A program made the position numbers and the translations under genes. The notes under the pieces were generated by a model, which searched no databases, was not told the DNA's origin, and saw nothing but the letters and a program-made list of their open reading frames with translations. Shown piece by piece: positions 48,951 to 56,619 of a stretch of 64,000 nt of DNA (position 1 is the stretch's first letter; each line of letters begins with the position of its first letter). This DNA is from Microtetraspora glauca. GTDB taxonomy: Bacteria; Actinomycetota; Actinomycetes; Streptosporangiales; Streptosporangiaceae. The stretch covers positions 186,001 through 250,000 of the forward strand of contig BBYL01000009.1 of assembly GCA_001570385.1 (NCBI GenBank), given 5' to 3'.

Positions 48951-49994
48951 TCAGCCGCGTGCGTCGAGCGGGACGTGCAGCGAGAGGTGCGATGACAGGG
49001 CGCCGAGGAAGTCAGAGGCGTCGAAGGCCGCGCCCGCGGAGGCGACGCCGACGGTTCTGGTACGGCCGGTGAGAACGCGGTCGACGGCCTCCACCGCGAG
49101 CGGCGCGCTGATGGCGTAGATGTCCTGACCGGCGGCGACCACGCGGCGTTCCGTGCCGCCGGAGCGGACGAGGACGTCGACGACGAAGGTCTGCGCGGAG
49201 CGGCCGCGCTCGTCGACGGCGGTCGGTGCCGGGGCGTCAGGAGCGGACAGATCCGCGGCCGCCTTGACGGTCATGTAGGTGCGCACCTCCGGGACGGCCA
49301 GGTGGCTGGGAATCGTGACGACATCGGCCATGGCGAACTCTCCGATGACACTCTGAGGGCCGAGCGGAGCCGGGAAGGGCCACTCCAGGGTCGGCAGGGC
49401 GTCATCGTGGTACTCCAGCCGTCCGCCGGTGTAGCGGACACGGCGGCCACCCCGCCGCTGCCCCGAGACCGTGCCCGAAGCGAGCGTTCCGGCAGTGGGA
49501 TGCCAACTGCTCAGGCCGTAGGCGATGTGCGCCTCGTCCGCCGCCGTCCAGTCGCCCATCGCGGCGGTGACCAACAGGTCGCCGAGGCCGCCGTAGAAGG
49601 CCATCGCCGGGACCACCACGGTGCCCGCGGCGCGGGCGCGCTCCGCGAAGTGCGCGAACGTGTCCAGGTTCGCCTCGATCTCGGCCGCCACGTCGACATA
49701 CGGGATGCCGGCGCGCAGCGCCGCCTCGACCAGCGGGGCGGCGGTCGAGGCGAAGGGCCCGGCGCAGTTGATCACGGCGGCCGCGCCGTTCAGCGCGCGG
49801 TCGAGCGAGGCCGGATCGTCGACAGACGCCTGACGCGTCTCGAGCCCCGGTTGGGCTTGCGCCAGCGCCAGCAGCTTGTCCTGGTCGCGGCCGAGGAGCA
49901 GCGGGACGTATCCGCGCTCGCGCAACTCCGCGACCACGAACCGCCCGGTGTGTCCGTAGGCGCCGAACACCGCCACGTTCCGACTCGATCCCAT
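48951..49994 (-). CDS. Saccharopine dehydrogenase-like NAD(P)-binding protein
   Basis: 347 residues: RNVAVFGAYGHTGRFVVAEL as the Rossmann glycine loop, LLGRDQDKLLALAQAQPGLE, VINCAGPFASTAAPLVEAAL, PYVDVAAEIEAN, and VVVPAMAFYGGLGDLLVTAA. These are the marks of the trans-acting enoyl reductase/saccharopine-dehydrogenase-like group (Sccpdh). Start ATG 49994 follows GGGAGCAGG. It is divergent from the AraC-type regulator at 50096, which probably controls it. Its reaction is unknown. Confidence 0.87.
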   Translation of the reverse strand: MGSSRNVAVFGAYGHTGRFVVAELRERGYVPLLLGRDQDKLLALAQAQPGLETRQASVDDPASLDRALNGAAAVINCAGPFASTAAPLVEAALRAGIPYVDVAAEIEANLDTFAHFAERARAAGTVVVPAMAFYGGLGDLLVTAAMGDWTAADEAHIAYGLSSWHPTAGTLASGTVSGQRRGGRRVRYTGGRLEYHDDALPTLEWPFPAPLGPQSVIGEFAMADVVTIPSHLAVPEVRTYMTVKAAADLSAPDAPAPTAVDERGRSAQTFVVDVLVRSGGTERRVVAAGQDIYAISAPLAVEAVDRVLTGRTRTVGVASAGAAFDASDFLGALSSHLSLHVPLDARG

Positions 49995-50095
49995 GCCTGC
50001 TCCCGCGTGCTCGAAGTGATTTACGGTTTGGATCCTGTCCCCGGCGGCACGACGGTGCCAGCGTCCGGAACGACACGATCCGTACAATTCCCGAC

Positions 50096-51043
50096 ATGAG
50101 TTCTGTCCCGCGCTCCGTCGCGTTCGCCGCTACCGACGGGATGCTGCACTTCGAGCTGGCCCTGGCCTACGAGGTCTTCGGCTCCGCCCCGGACGCCCTG
50201 CCAGGCCCCTGGTACGACGTCAGGGTGTGCGGCACGCACGCCGTCCGGGTCGGCCGGTTCCTGCTGGAGCCGGACTACGGGCTCGACCGGCTGGCGCACG
50301 CCGGCACCGTGATCGTCCCCGCCTTGGCGGACGTCGACGTGGACCCGCCGGCCGACCTGGTCGAGGCGGTGCGCGCGGCCCACGAGTCGGGCGCGCGGGT
50401 GGTCTCCCTGTGCACAGGCGCGTTCGTGCTCGCCGCCGCCGGCCTGCTGGACGGGCTGTGCGCGACCACGCACTGGGCCCACACCGAGGAACTGGCCGCG
50501 CGCTATCCCCGGGTGAAGGTCGACCCGGACGTGCTCTACATCGACAACGGCAGCGTGCTCACGTCCGCGGGCAAGGCCGCAGCGATGGACCTGTGCCTGC
50601 ATCTGGTCCGCCGCGACCACGGCTCGGCGATCGCCAACGTGGTCGCCCGCCGCCTGGTCGTGCCGCCCCACCGGGCCGGTGGCCAGGCCCAGTTCGTCAC
50701 CACGCCGGTACCCGCCCAGGAGGGCCATCCCCTGGCCGAGCTGCTCACCTGGGTGATGCGGCGGCTGGACCAGCCGCTCACCGTGGAGGACCTGGCCCGT
50801 CAGGCGAACATGAGCTCGCGCCACCTGGCCCGCCACTTCCGCTTGATAACCGGCACCACCCCGCTGCAGTGGCTGCTGACGCAGCGGATCCGCCGCGCCC
50901 AGGAACTGCTGGAGACCACGGACGACAGCGTCGACACCATCGCCTCGGCCGCGGGCATGGGCACGGCGACGACACTGCGCCGCCACTTCCACCGCACGAT
51001 CGGCGTACCGCCGGACGCCTACCGCCGGACGTTCCGCCCATAG
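50096..51043 (+). CDS. GlxA-type AraC regulator (DJ-1/PfpI plus double HTH)
   Basis: 315 residues. N-terminal DJ-1/PfpI-like domain (SVAFAATDGMLHFELALAYE, then VVSLCTGAFVLAAAGLLDGL with the elbow Cys) and a C-terminal AraC domain (LTVEDLARQANMSSRHLARH, GTTPLQWLLTQRIRRAQELL). It is the intact counterpart of the pseudogene at 20545-21230. Divergent from the saccharopine-dehydrogenase-like gene with 101 bases between starts. Ligand unknown; members usually respond to small metabolites. Confidence 0.92.
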   Translation: MSSVPRSVAFAATDGMLHFELALAYEVFGSAPDALPGPWYDVRVCGTHAVRVGRFLLEPDYGLDRLAHAGTVIVPALADVDVDPPADLVEAVRAAHESGARVVSLCTGAFVLAAAGLLDGLCATTHWAHTEELAARYPRVKVDPDVLYIDNGSVLTSAGKAAAMDLCLHLVRRDHGSAIANVVARRLVVPPHRAGGQAQFVTTPVPAQEGHPLAELLTWVMRRLDQPLTVEDLARQANMSSRHLARHFRLITGTTPLQWLLTQRIRRAQELLETTDDSVDTIASAAGMGTATTLRRHFHRTIGVPPDAYRRTFRP

Positions 51044-51079
51044 CGTGCCCCTGCTGTCGCCTTCTCTGGCGCGGCAGAC

Positions 51080-51105
51080 CCCGGAATCGTCACCCGGAAT
51101 CGTCA
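51080..51105. repeat. Two tandem 13-bp repeats
   Basis: CCCGGAATCGTCA occurs at 51080-51092 and again at 51093-51105, followed by a partial third CCCGG. They lie between the convergent AraC and YciI-like genes and have no visible dyad. Confidence 0.7.
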
Positions 51106-51147
51106 CCCGGCACGTCGGCGGTCACCGGGTGGTCGCGGCGGGGATGG

Positions 51148-51570
51148 TCACGCCTCCATCTCGCCATGGCCCTCGATCGGCCGCACGTCCACGTACCACT
51201 CGTGGTCCAGGGTCGCGTCCGCCGGGTGGGGGGTGTTCGCCAGGCGTGCGGCGATCTCGGTCGCCCGGTCGAAGCTCGCGCACTCCACGATCGTGTAGCC
51301 GGCGAGGACCTCCTTGGTCTCGGGGTAGGGCCCATCGGTCACCACCGGCACCCCGTCCCGCAGCCGAACCCTCCTGGCGTGCGCGGGAGCGGCCAGGCCG
51401 CGGGCGTCGACGAACTCCCCGGACTCGACCAGGTCGTTGTTCCACGACTCCATGAACGCGTGCATCGCCGCGACGTCCTCCGCGGACCAGGCCGGCTTGT
51501 CGTCGGCGGGCGTCCCGGTCAGGACGTCGTAGTCCTGCTGCGAGCCGTACATCATGATCATGTATTTCAC
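51148..51570 (-). CDS. YciI/DGPF-domain family protein
   Basis: 140 residues: MKYMIMMYGSQQDYDVLTGT, AMHAFMESWNNDLVESGEFV, and the diagnostic DGPYPETKEVLAGYTIVECA, then TEIAARLANTP. The DGPF family is usually linked with ECF sigma factors (SigG/ECF41-type contexts) or small-molecule metabolism; here no such sigma factor is adjacent. Start ATG 51570 sits close to AGAGGAGA. Convergent with the AraC gene. Confidence 0.9.
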   Translation of the reverse strand: MKYMIMMYGSQQDYDVLTGTPADDKPAWSAEDVAAMHAFMESWNNDLVESGEFVDARGLAAPAHARRVRLRDGVPVVTDGPYPETKEVLAGYTIVECASFDRATEIAARLANTPHPADATLDHEWYVDVRPIEGHGEMEA

Positions 51571-51652
51571 GGTCTCTCCTCTCGGCGGGCACCTCTGCGG
51601 CGCCTCTCACCGGAGATGTCGGGGCCGTCGGCCCGTTCGCGACATCCGCCCC

Positions 51653-52888
51653 TCACTTAATCGCGAATTCTTCGCCTACCCGCCCACCCGGACGCCGGGC
51701 GGGGAACGCGTGGCGGCGTCCCACGGTCACGATGACCAGCGCGGCGACGAGCAGGGGGAGCGCAGCCCACGGCAGGGCACCGGCGCCGGCGCCTTCGAGG
51801 ACGAGGCCGCCGGCAAGGGATCCGGCGGCGATGCCGGCGTTGTAGACGGTGGTCTGCAGTGAGGTGGCGACGTCCGCGCCCCCCGGCCCTGACACGCCGA
51901 TCAGAGCCGTCTGCAGCAGCGTCGGCGCCCCGCCGAAGGCCGCGCCCCACACCGCGACCGCGACAAGCAGGACCGCAGGCGTACGCCCGAACAACCCGAG
52001 AACGAGCATCGCGGCCGCGACCAGGGCGAGGGCGCACAGGAGAGTCGGACGCGGGTGACGGTCGATGAGAGTGCCGACGACCCAGATCCCGGCCACCGTG
52101 GCGAGGCCGAAGACGAGCAGGACCACTCCGGTGTTGCCGAAGCCGGCGCGCGCGGCGAACGGCGCCACATACGTATACATCGCCTGGTGGCCCAGCAGCA
52201 GGACCAGGGTGACGGACAGGACGGTGAGAATGCCGGGCAGGGAGGCGATGCGGTGCAAGGGGACCCGCTGGGTGGCCGTTTTGCCGGGGAAGTCGGGCAC
52301 CGTCCACCGCACCCAGGCCACCAGGATCACGGAAAGCACCGCCAGCGCGGCGAACCCGCCGCGCCAGCCGAAGGCGGTGGCCAGGGCGGTGCCCGCGGGG
52401 ATGCCGAGGGACAGCGCGACCGTGATCCCGGCCAGGACGACGGCGATGGCCCGGCCACGACGCTCGGCCGGGACCATGCGGGCGGCGTAACCGGCGAGCA
52501 TCGCCCACATGACTCCGCCCATCACGCCCGCCAGCACCCGGGCCGCGAAGGTCAGCCCGTACGCCGAGGAGAGTGCGGTGACGGCGTTGCAGAGCGCGAA
52601 GCCGACGATCACGCCGATGAGCACTGGACGGCGGCGCCTGCCACGCAACGCGGCGGGCAGGGGGATCGCGGCGACGAACGAGGCGACCGCATAGCCGGTC
52701 ACCAGGAACCCGACACGGCCTTCGGACGCGTGCAGGGCCTCGCTCATCTGCGGCAGCAGCCCGGCGGGGAGCAGCTCGGTCATCACGGCGGAGAACGCGG
52801 CCGTGAACAGCGCCAGCAACCCCGGCAGGGGAAGCGTCGTCCCGGTGGTCGGCGGAGGGGTGGCGTTGGTGGTCGCTGGGGAGGACAT
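51653..52888 (-). CDS. MFS transporter (DHA1, AraJ/sugar-efflux type)
   Basis: 411 residues with twelve membrane segments: LALFTAAFSAVMTELLPAGL with the T-E-x-x-P-x-G-L signature of this DHA1 group, VTGYAVASFVAAIPLPAAL, and MVPAERRGRAIAVVLAGITV. The start at 52888 precedes a Ser/Thr/Pro-rich 20-residue leader. It is divergent from a MerR regulator; the intergenic palindrome should couple its expression to that regulator's ligand. Confidence 0.9.
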   Translation of the reverse strand: MSSPATTNATPPPTTGTTLPLPGLLALFTAAFSAVMTELLPAGLLPQMSEALHASEGRVGFLVTGYAVASFVAAIPLPAALRGRRRRPVLIGVIVGFALCNAVTALSSAYGLTFAARVLAGVMGGVMWAMLAGYAARMVPAERRGRAIAVVLAGITVALSLGIPAGTALATAFGWRGGFAALAVLSVILVAWVRWTVPDFPGKTATQRVPLHRIASLPGILTVLSVTLVLLLGHQAMYTYVAPFAARAGFGNTGVVLLVFGLATVAGIWVVGTLIDRHPRPTLLCALALVAAAMLVLGLFGRTPAVLLVAVAVWGAAFGGAPTLLQTALIGVSGPGGADVATSLQTTVYNAGIAAGSLAGGLVLEGAGAGALPWAALPLLVAALVIVTVGRRHAFPARRPGGRVGEEFAIK

Positions 52889-52903
52889 GCGACCATGCTG
52901 AAA

Positions 52904-52972
52904 CCTTCACATCAATGTGAAGGCAAATGTGATCCCCGTCACTCGATCCGAGAACGTGATCCCCCGTCACTC
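52904..52972. promoter_or_regulatory. MerR operator and repeats between the MFS and MerR genes
   Basis: CCTTCACAT (52904-52912), spacer CA, ATGTGAAGG (52915-52923) is a perfect 20-base palindrome of the MerR-activated class. To its right GTGATCCCCGTCACTC (52929-52944) is repeated with one inserted C at 52956-52972; each copy has GTGA/TCAC ends. The palindrome is nearer the MFS start, the repeats nearer the MerR start. Confidence 0.7.
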
Positions 52973-52987
52973 TGCCCGAGGAGGGCC

Positions 52988-53509
52988 ATGAAGATCGGCG
53001 AGCTGTCCCGGCGTACGGGCGTTCCCACCAGGATGCTGCGCTACTACGAGGAGCAGGATCTGCTGCATCCGGAGCGGGCCGAGAACGGCTACCGCCGGTA
53101 CAACGTGTCGGCCATCTATCGGGTCCAGCAGATCCGCGGGCTCCTCGATTCCGGCCTCACCACCGAGATCATCCGCAGGATCCTTCCGTTCCTCGACAAA
53201 CCGGACGACATCCACCTCCACCCGGAGTGCCTGACCCCGGAACTCGCCGAGCTGCTGCGGAGCGAAGCCGCGCGGATCCAGCAGCGCATCGACTGCCTGG
53301 CCCGCAACCGCGACGCCATCCACGCCTACCTCGCCGCGGTCCAGCCGAACCCGGCGCCCACCGACCTGCCCACCGGCCCGCCCGACAACCCATCCGACAA
53401 CCCATCCGACACCGCACCCGCACCCGACGGCGCGCCGGCACGCGAGCCGGGAACCTCCGGGGAAACACTTCGTCCGGATTCGACGCCGGTGCCGCCCGTG
53501 CGCGGATGA
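52988..53509 (+). CDS. MerR-family regulator
   Basis: 173 residues: MKIGELSRRTGVPTRMLRYY, EEQDLLHPERAENGYRRYNV, then IRGLLDSGLTTEIIRRILPF and a coiled coil to about residue 115. The last 50 residues are Pro/Asp/Asn repeats (PDNPSDNPSD) without predicted structure. Two Cys (PECL and IDCLARN) are too far apart for a known metal site. ATG 52988 follows GAGGAGGG. Likely controls the divergent MFS pump. Confidence 0.9.
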   Translation: MKIGELSRRTGVPTRMLRYYEEQDLLHPERAENGYRRYNVSAIYRVQQIRGLLDSGLTTEIIRRILPFLDKPDDIHLHPECLTPELAELLRSEAARIQQRIDCLARNRDAIHAYLAAVQPNPAPTDLPTGPPDNPSDNPSDTAPAPDGAPAREPGTSGETLRPDSTPVPPVRG

Positions 53510-53605
53510 GAGCACAACCAATGGCACAGCCAACAGCTTCCGGTGGCGATGTCGATCGTTGTGCGCGGCCGCGTCAGCATCACCTAAGACGCCGTGCGGC
53601 CACAT

Positions 53606-54289
53606 TCAGCCGCATTCCCGGCACTCCGAGGTGGTGGCGTCGGCGGCAGTGGTGGGGGCGGCGCAGCAGGCGTCCCCGCGCCAGGCGTCCCGGCCTTCCT
53701 TGACGGCCACGGCGGCGATCACGAGGGCGGCGACCGGGTCGGCCCACGACCAGCCGAGGGTGGCGTTGAGGACGAGGCCCACCAGGAGGACCGCGGACAG
53801 GTAGGTGCACAGCAGGGTCTGCTTGGAGTCCGCGACGGCGGAGGCGGAGCCGAGTTCGCGACCGGCACGGCGCTGCGCGGCGGACAGGAACGGCATCACC
53901 AGCAACGACAACGCGGCGAGCACGATGCCGGGCAGCGACCGCTCGGCCTCACCCGTTCCCGCCAGCGCCCGCACCGCTTCCACCGAGACATAGGCGGCGA
54001 GCGCGAAGAACGAGAACGCGATGATCCGCAGGGCGGTCCTCTCCCTCGCTTCGCGTACAGCGTGGGTGGAGGCGGAGAACTGCCAGGCCACCGCCGCGGC
54101 GGAGGACACCTCGATCACCGAGTCCAGGCCGAAGCCGACCAGCGCGGCCGAGGAGGCGACGGTCCCGGCCGCGATGGCGATGACCGCCTCGATCACGTTG
54201 TAGCCGATGGTGACGGCGACCAGCAGCCGGATCCGGCGGGCGAGCGCGTCTCGGCGCGCGGGGCTCGGCCCCAGGGACAGGGCGCTCAT
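53606..54289 (-). CDS. Cation transporter (CDF-like, short form)
   Basis: 227 residues with five or six membrane spans: LLVAVTIGYNVIEAVIAIAA, LVGFGLDSVIEVSSAAAVAW, then VADSKQTLLCTYLSAVLLVG and WADPVAALVIAAVAVKEGRD. The D-S-x-x-E and A-D-S-K / A-D-P motifs are those of cation diffusion facilitators, here without the long cytoplasmic domain. The C-terminus carries CC and C-x2-C (SECRECG), likely metal ligands. Its start overlaps the cmtR stop as ATGA. Export of Cd, Pb or Zn is inferred from the sensor. Confidence 0.88.
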   Translation of the reverse strand: MSALSLGPSPARRDALARRIRLLVAVTIGYNVIEAVIAIAAGTVASSAALVGFGLDSVIEVSSAAAVAWQFSASTHAVREARERTALRIIAFSFFALAAYVSVEAVRALAGTGEAERSLPGIVLAALSLLVMPFLSAAQRRAGRELGSASAVADSKQTLLCTYLSAVLLVGLVLNATLGWSWADPVAALVIAAVAVKEGRDAWRGDACCAAPTTAADATTSECRECG

Positions 54290-54624
54290 CAGCAGCAGCC
54301 CTTCTCCTCGGCGTCCACGCAGGCCCGGCCCGTCTCCACGGCCAGGACGGCGCTGCGCAGGTCGTCCAGCGCGTGGCCGAGTCGCGCATCGGCGAGTTCG
54401 TAGCGAGTGCGGCGCCCGTCCGGCACCGCGACGACCAGACCGCAGTCGCGCAGGCATGCCAGGTGGTTCGACAGGCGGGTACGGGAGATCCCCAGCCCCT
54501 CGGCCAGATCCGACGGATACGCCGGGGCTTCGCGGAGGGCGAGGAGCAGGCGGCAGCGGATCGGATCGGCGAGCGCCCGGCCGAACCGGGCCAGGGCGTC
54601 GATGTCGGTGGCGAGAGTCGGCAT
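54289..54624 (-). CDS. cmtR: CmtR-type Cd(II)/Pb(II)-sensing ArsR-family repressor
   Basis: 111 residues: FGRALADPIRCRLLLALREA, then LGISRTRLSNHLACLRDCGL and VVAVPDGRRTRYELADARLG. The three ligands known for mycobacterial CmtR, Cys57, Cys61 and Cys102, are present at exactly these positions. A final CC adds two more Cys. It should repress itself and the coupled transporter until Cd(II) or Pb(II) binds. Start ATG 54624 lies 20 bases from the operator palindromes. Confidence 0.92.
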   Translation of the reverse strand: MPTLATDIDALARFGRALADPIRCRLLLALREAPAYPSDLAEGLGISRTRLSNHLACLRDCGLVVAVPDGRRTRYELADARLGHALDDLRSAVLAVETGRACVDAEEKGCC

Positions 54625-54645
54625 ACCTCAGACAGTACAGGAAAC

Positions 54646-54667
54646 CCTGAATTCAGGACATCCTGAA
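54646..54667. promoter_or_regulatory. CmtR operator candidate
   Basis: CCTGAATTCAGG (54646-54657) is a perfect palindrome, and its right half pairs again as TTCAGG-ACAT-CCTGAA (54652-54667). These overlapping dyads lie 22 bases upstream of the cmtR start, over the expected promoter. Confidence 0.65.
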
Positions 54668-54796
54668 CTATGCCGCGAATGCCTGGCGACTCCACGGGCG
54701 GCGCGACGGCGACCTCCTGGGCGGATACGAGACGGGCGCGGCCTCTCCGAAGGACACCGCCGAGCAGCGGCACCCATCCCGCTCGGCCGGTGCCAC

Positions 54797-54827
54797 CCAC
54801 CCCCACGCTGGGGCAGCGTGGGGGTGG
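54797..54827 (-). terminator. Strong hairpin terminator
   Basis: A perfect 14-base inverted repeat, CCACCCCCACGCTG (54797-54810), loop GGG, then CAGCGTGGGGGTGG (54814-54827). It begins 29 bases after the stop of the minus-strand DsbA-TPR gene (54857) and separates it from the cmtR promoter. Symmetry means it could work both ways. Confidence 0.85.
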
Positions 54828-54856
54828 CCGACCACCGCCGCCGGGATGAGTGCCGC

Positions 54857-55834
54857 TCAGGCGTATTCCGGGGTCATGACGGCGGCCATGGTCAGGTGCG
54901 GGGCGGCCTCCTCGGCCAGCCCCTGACGCTGGAGAGTACGGCCGAGCAGGTGCCGGGCGTAAGAGTCGTCCGGCGACTTTGCGACCAGCCACTCCAGCGT
55001 GGCGCGGGCCCGCCCGAGCTGCGCCGAGGCGAAGTAGGCCCGGGCGGCGAGCATGCGGACGGTGCGGTCGTCGCCGTGCTCGTCGAGCAGCGGCCGCAGC
55101 AGGACCAACGCCCCGAACGGGTCACGCTGGTCGAGCAGGGACTCGGCGTAGCGCAGGCGCTCCACCTCCTCGGGCAGCTCGCGCCGCCGACCGCCCTTCA
55201 ACAGGAACTCCCTGATCACCTCGGCGGGCTGGGCACCCGCCAGCGCGCGGTCGCCGACGACGATCGTCGGCGAGGTCGCCACGCCCCTGGCCTTGCCGGT
55301 GAGCAGCAGCTCCCGCACCACGTCCTCACCCGCGCCGGCCTCCAGCAGCGCGGCGCCGTCGGCGAAGCCCGCCTCGGCCGCGACGGCCGCGAGCACCTCA
55401 CGGTCGCTGATGTCGCGCCCCTCGACGAAGTGCGCCTTCATCACCCGCTCGGCCACGGCGTTCTGCCGCGCCGCGTCGCCGCGCTCGAATGCCAGGGCGA
55501 GCAGCCGGTGGGCGTCGTGGGTGTCGGCCCGCCAGGCCGCTCCCCAGCGCGGTCCCAGCCCTTCCTCGGCGGCGATCTCGGAGACGCGCGCCCGGTTCTC
55601 CATGGGCGACAGGCCGGGCGCGCACCGGCGCAGCGCGGTGTCCACCATCGGATCGCCGTACGCCTCCTCAAGCGGAACGGCCCGCGCCGGCGCGGTGGGG
55701 TCGATCCGGAACGGCCGCCACACGACCTCGACGGGAACGCCGTCGAAGGCCGGGTCGGCCAGGGCCGCCTCCAGCCTCCGCTTGCCGATGTACGCCCATC
55801 CGCAGACAACGTCCGCCCAGACCTCGATTCGCAT
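54857..55834 (-). CDS. FrnE-like DsbA-family protein with C-terminal TPR, active site CGWA
   Basis: 325 residues. Residues 1-210 are a FrnE-type DsbA domain: MRIEVWADVVCGWAYIGKRR, VWRPFRIDP, AHFVEGRDISDREVLAAVAA, GVATSPTIVVG with the cis-Pro. The usual C-P-W-C site is C11-G-W-A14, so the resolving Cys is gone. Residues 220-325 form tetratricopeptide-like helices (PFGALVLLRPLLDEHGDDRT, YARHLLGRTLQRQGLAEEAA). No signal peptide. Divergent from a TetR gene through a 40-base dyad. Oxidoreductase or isomerase role is inferred. Confidence 0.87.
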   Translation of the reverse strand: MRIEVWADVVCGWAYIGKRRLEAALADPAFDGVPVEVVWRPFRIDPTAPARAVPLEEAYGDPMVDTALRRCAPGLSPMENRARVSEIAAEEGLGPRWGAAWRADTHDAHRLLALAFERGDAARQNAVAERVMKAHFVEGRDISDREVLAAVAAEAGFADGAALLEAGAGEDVVRELLLTGKARGVATSPTIVVGDRALAGAQPAEVIREFLLKGGRRRELPEEVERLRYAESLLDQRDPFGALVLLRPLLDEHGDDRTVRMLAARAYFASAQLGRARATLEWLVAKSPDDSYARHLLGRTLQRQGLAEEAAPHLTMAAVMTPEYA

Positions 55835-55844
55835 GCCCGGCAAT

Positions 55845-55884
55845 CTATGCGACATCTGTTGAGTATGCAACATGTGTCGTATAG
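55845..55884. promoter_or_regulatory. 40-bp interrupted palindrome between DsbA-TPR and TetR genes
   Basis: Outer arms CTATGCGACA (55845-55854) and TGTCGTATAG (55875-55884) match except for one base; inner arms TGTTG (55857-55861) and CAACA (55868-55872) share the same centre. It fills the 58 bases between the two start codons and should be the TetR binding site for both promoters. Confidence 0.65.
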
Positions 55885-55892
55885 TCGGCGTA

Positions 55893-56450
55893 GTGAACCC
55901 GGATGATCCCCGCGCGCAACGCACCCGGGCCCGCCTGCGGGCCGCGATACTCGACCTGGCGGCCGACAAGGAGGTGGGCTCCATCACCATGGCCGAGGTG
56001 GCCAGGCTCGCCGGGGTGAACCGGGCGACGGTCTACCTGCACTTCCCCGACGTGGACGCGATCGTCACCGACGCCATGGAGGACACGGTCGCCCAGGTCG
56101 CGCGGGCCGCCGCGCTGTGCCCACGCGACGCGCCCCGGGACCAGGCGCCCGCGCCGCTGATCGACCTGTTCGAGCACGTGGCGGCTCGCGCCACCCTGTA
56201 TCAGCGGATGCTGGGCGCCCAGGGCAGCGCACTGTTCGCCGCGCGCATGCGCGAGCGGCTGACCGCCGAACTGGCCGCACGGTTCACCGGCGGGTCACGC
56301 CCCGAGGGCTTCGACGACGTCCCGGCCGAGCTGCACGCCACCTACCTGGCCGGCGCCCTCACCGGCGTGATCGCCTACTGGGTCACCGGCGACCGTCCGG
56401 CCCCCGCCGCCGAGGTGACCCTGGCGTTCTGGCGGCTCTTCCGCGCCTGA
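55893..56450 (+). CDS. TetR-family regulator
   Basis: 185 residues from GTG 55893 (VNPDDPRAQRTRARLRAAIL): HTH SITMAEVARLAGVNRATVYL followed by HFPDVDAIV, then a C-terminal domain (LFEHVAARATLYQRMLGAQG) of TetR_C type. An upstream in-frame ATG at 55872 lies inside the palindromic operator and is less likely. Divergent from the FrnE-like gene, which it probably represses. The 169 bases after it up to the convergent paoC-like gene hold no gene. Confidence 0.9.
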   Translation: MNPDDPRAQRTRARLRAAILDLAADKEVGSITMAEVARLAGVNRATVYLHFPDVDAIVTDAMEDTVAQVARAAALCPRDAPRDQAPAPLIDLFEHVAARATLYQRMLGAQGSALFAARMRERLTAELAARFTGGSRPEGFDDVPAELHATYLAGALTGVIAYWVTGDRPAPAAEVTLAFWRLFRA

Positions 56451-56619
56451 CTCCATGACGGGGGACGGCAGGACCACCCGAACGAGCTCATGATGGGCTG
56501 GTGAGCTGGTCGTGCAGGCGCCGTGCCTGCCGCACCAGCTCACTCGCGCGTGCGCTCCACCAGCGCGTCCGCGTCGAGCAGCCCGTCGGCGCGAGCGCGG
56601 CGATGGTTCAGCGCAGAAG

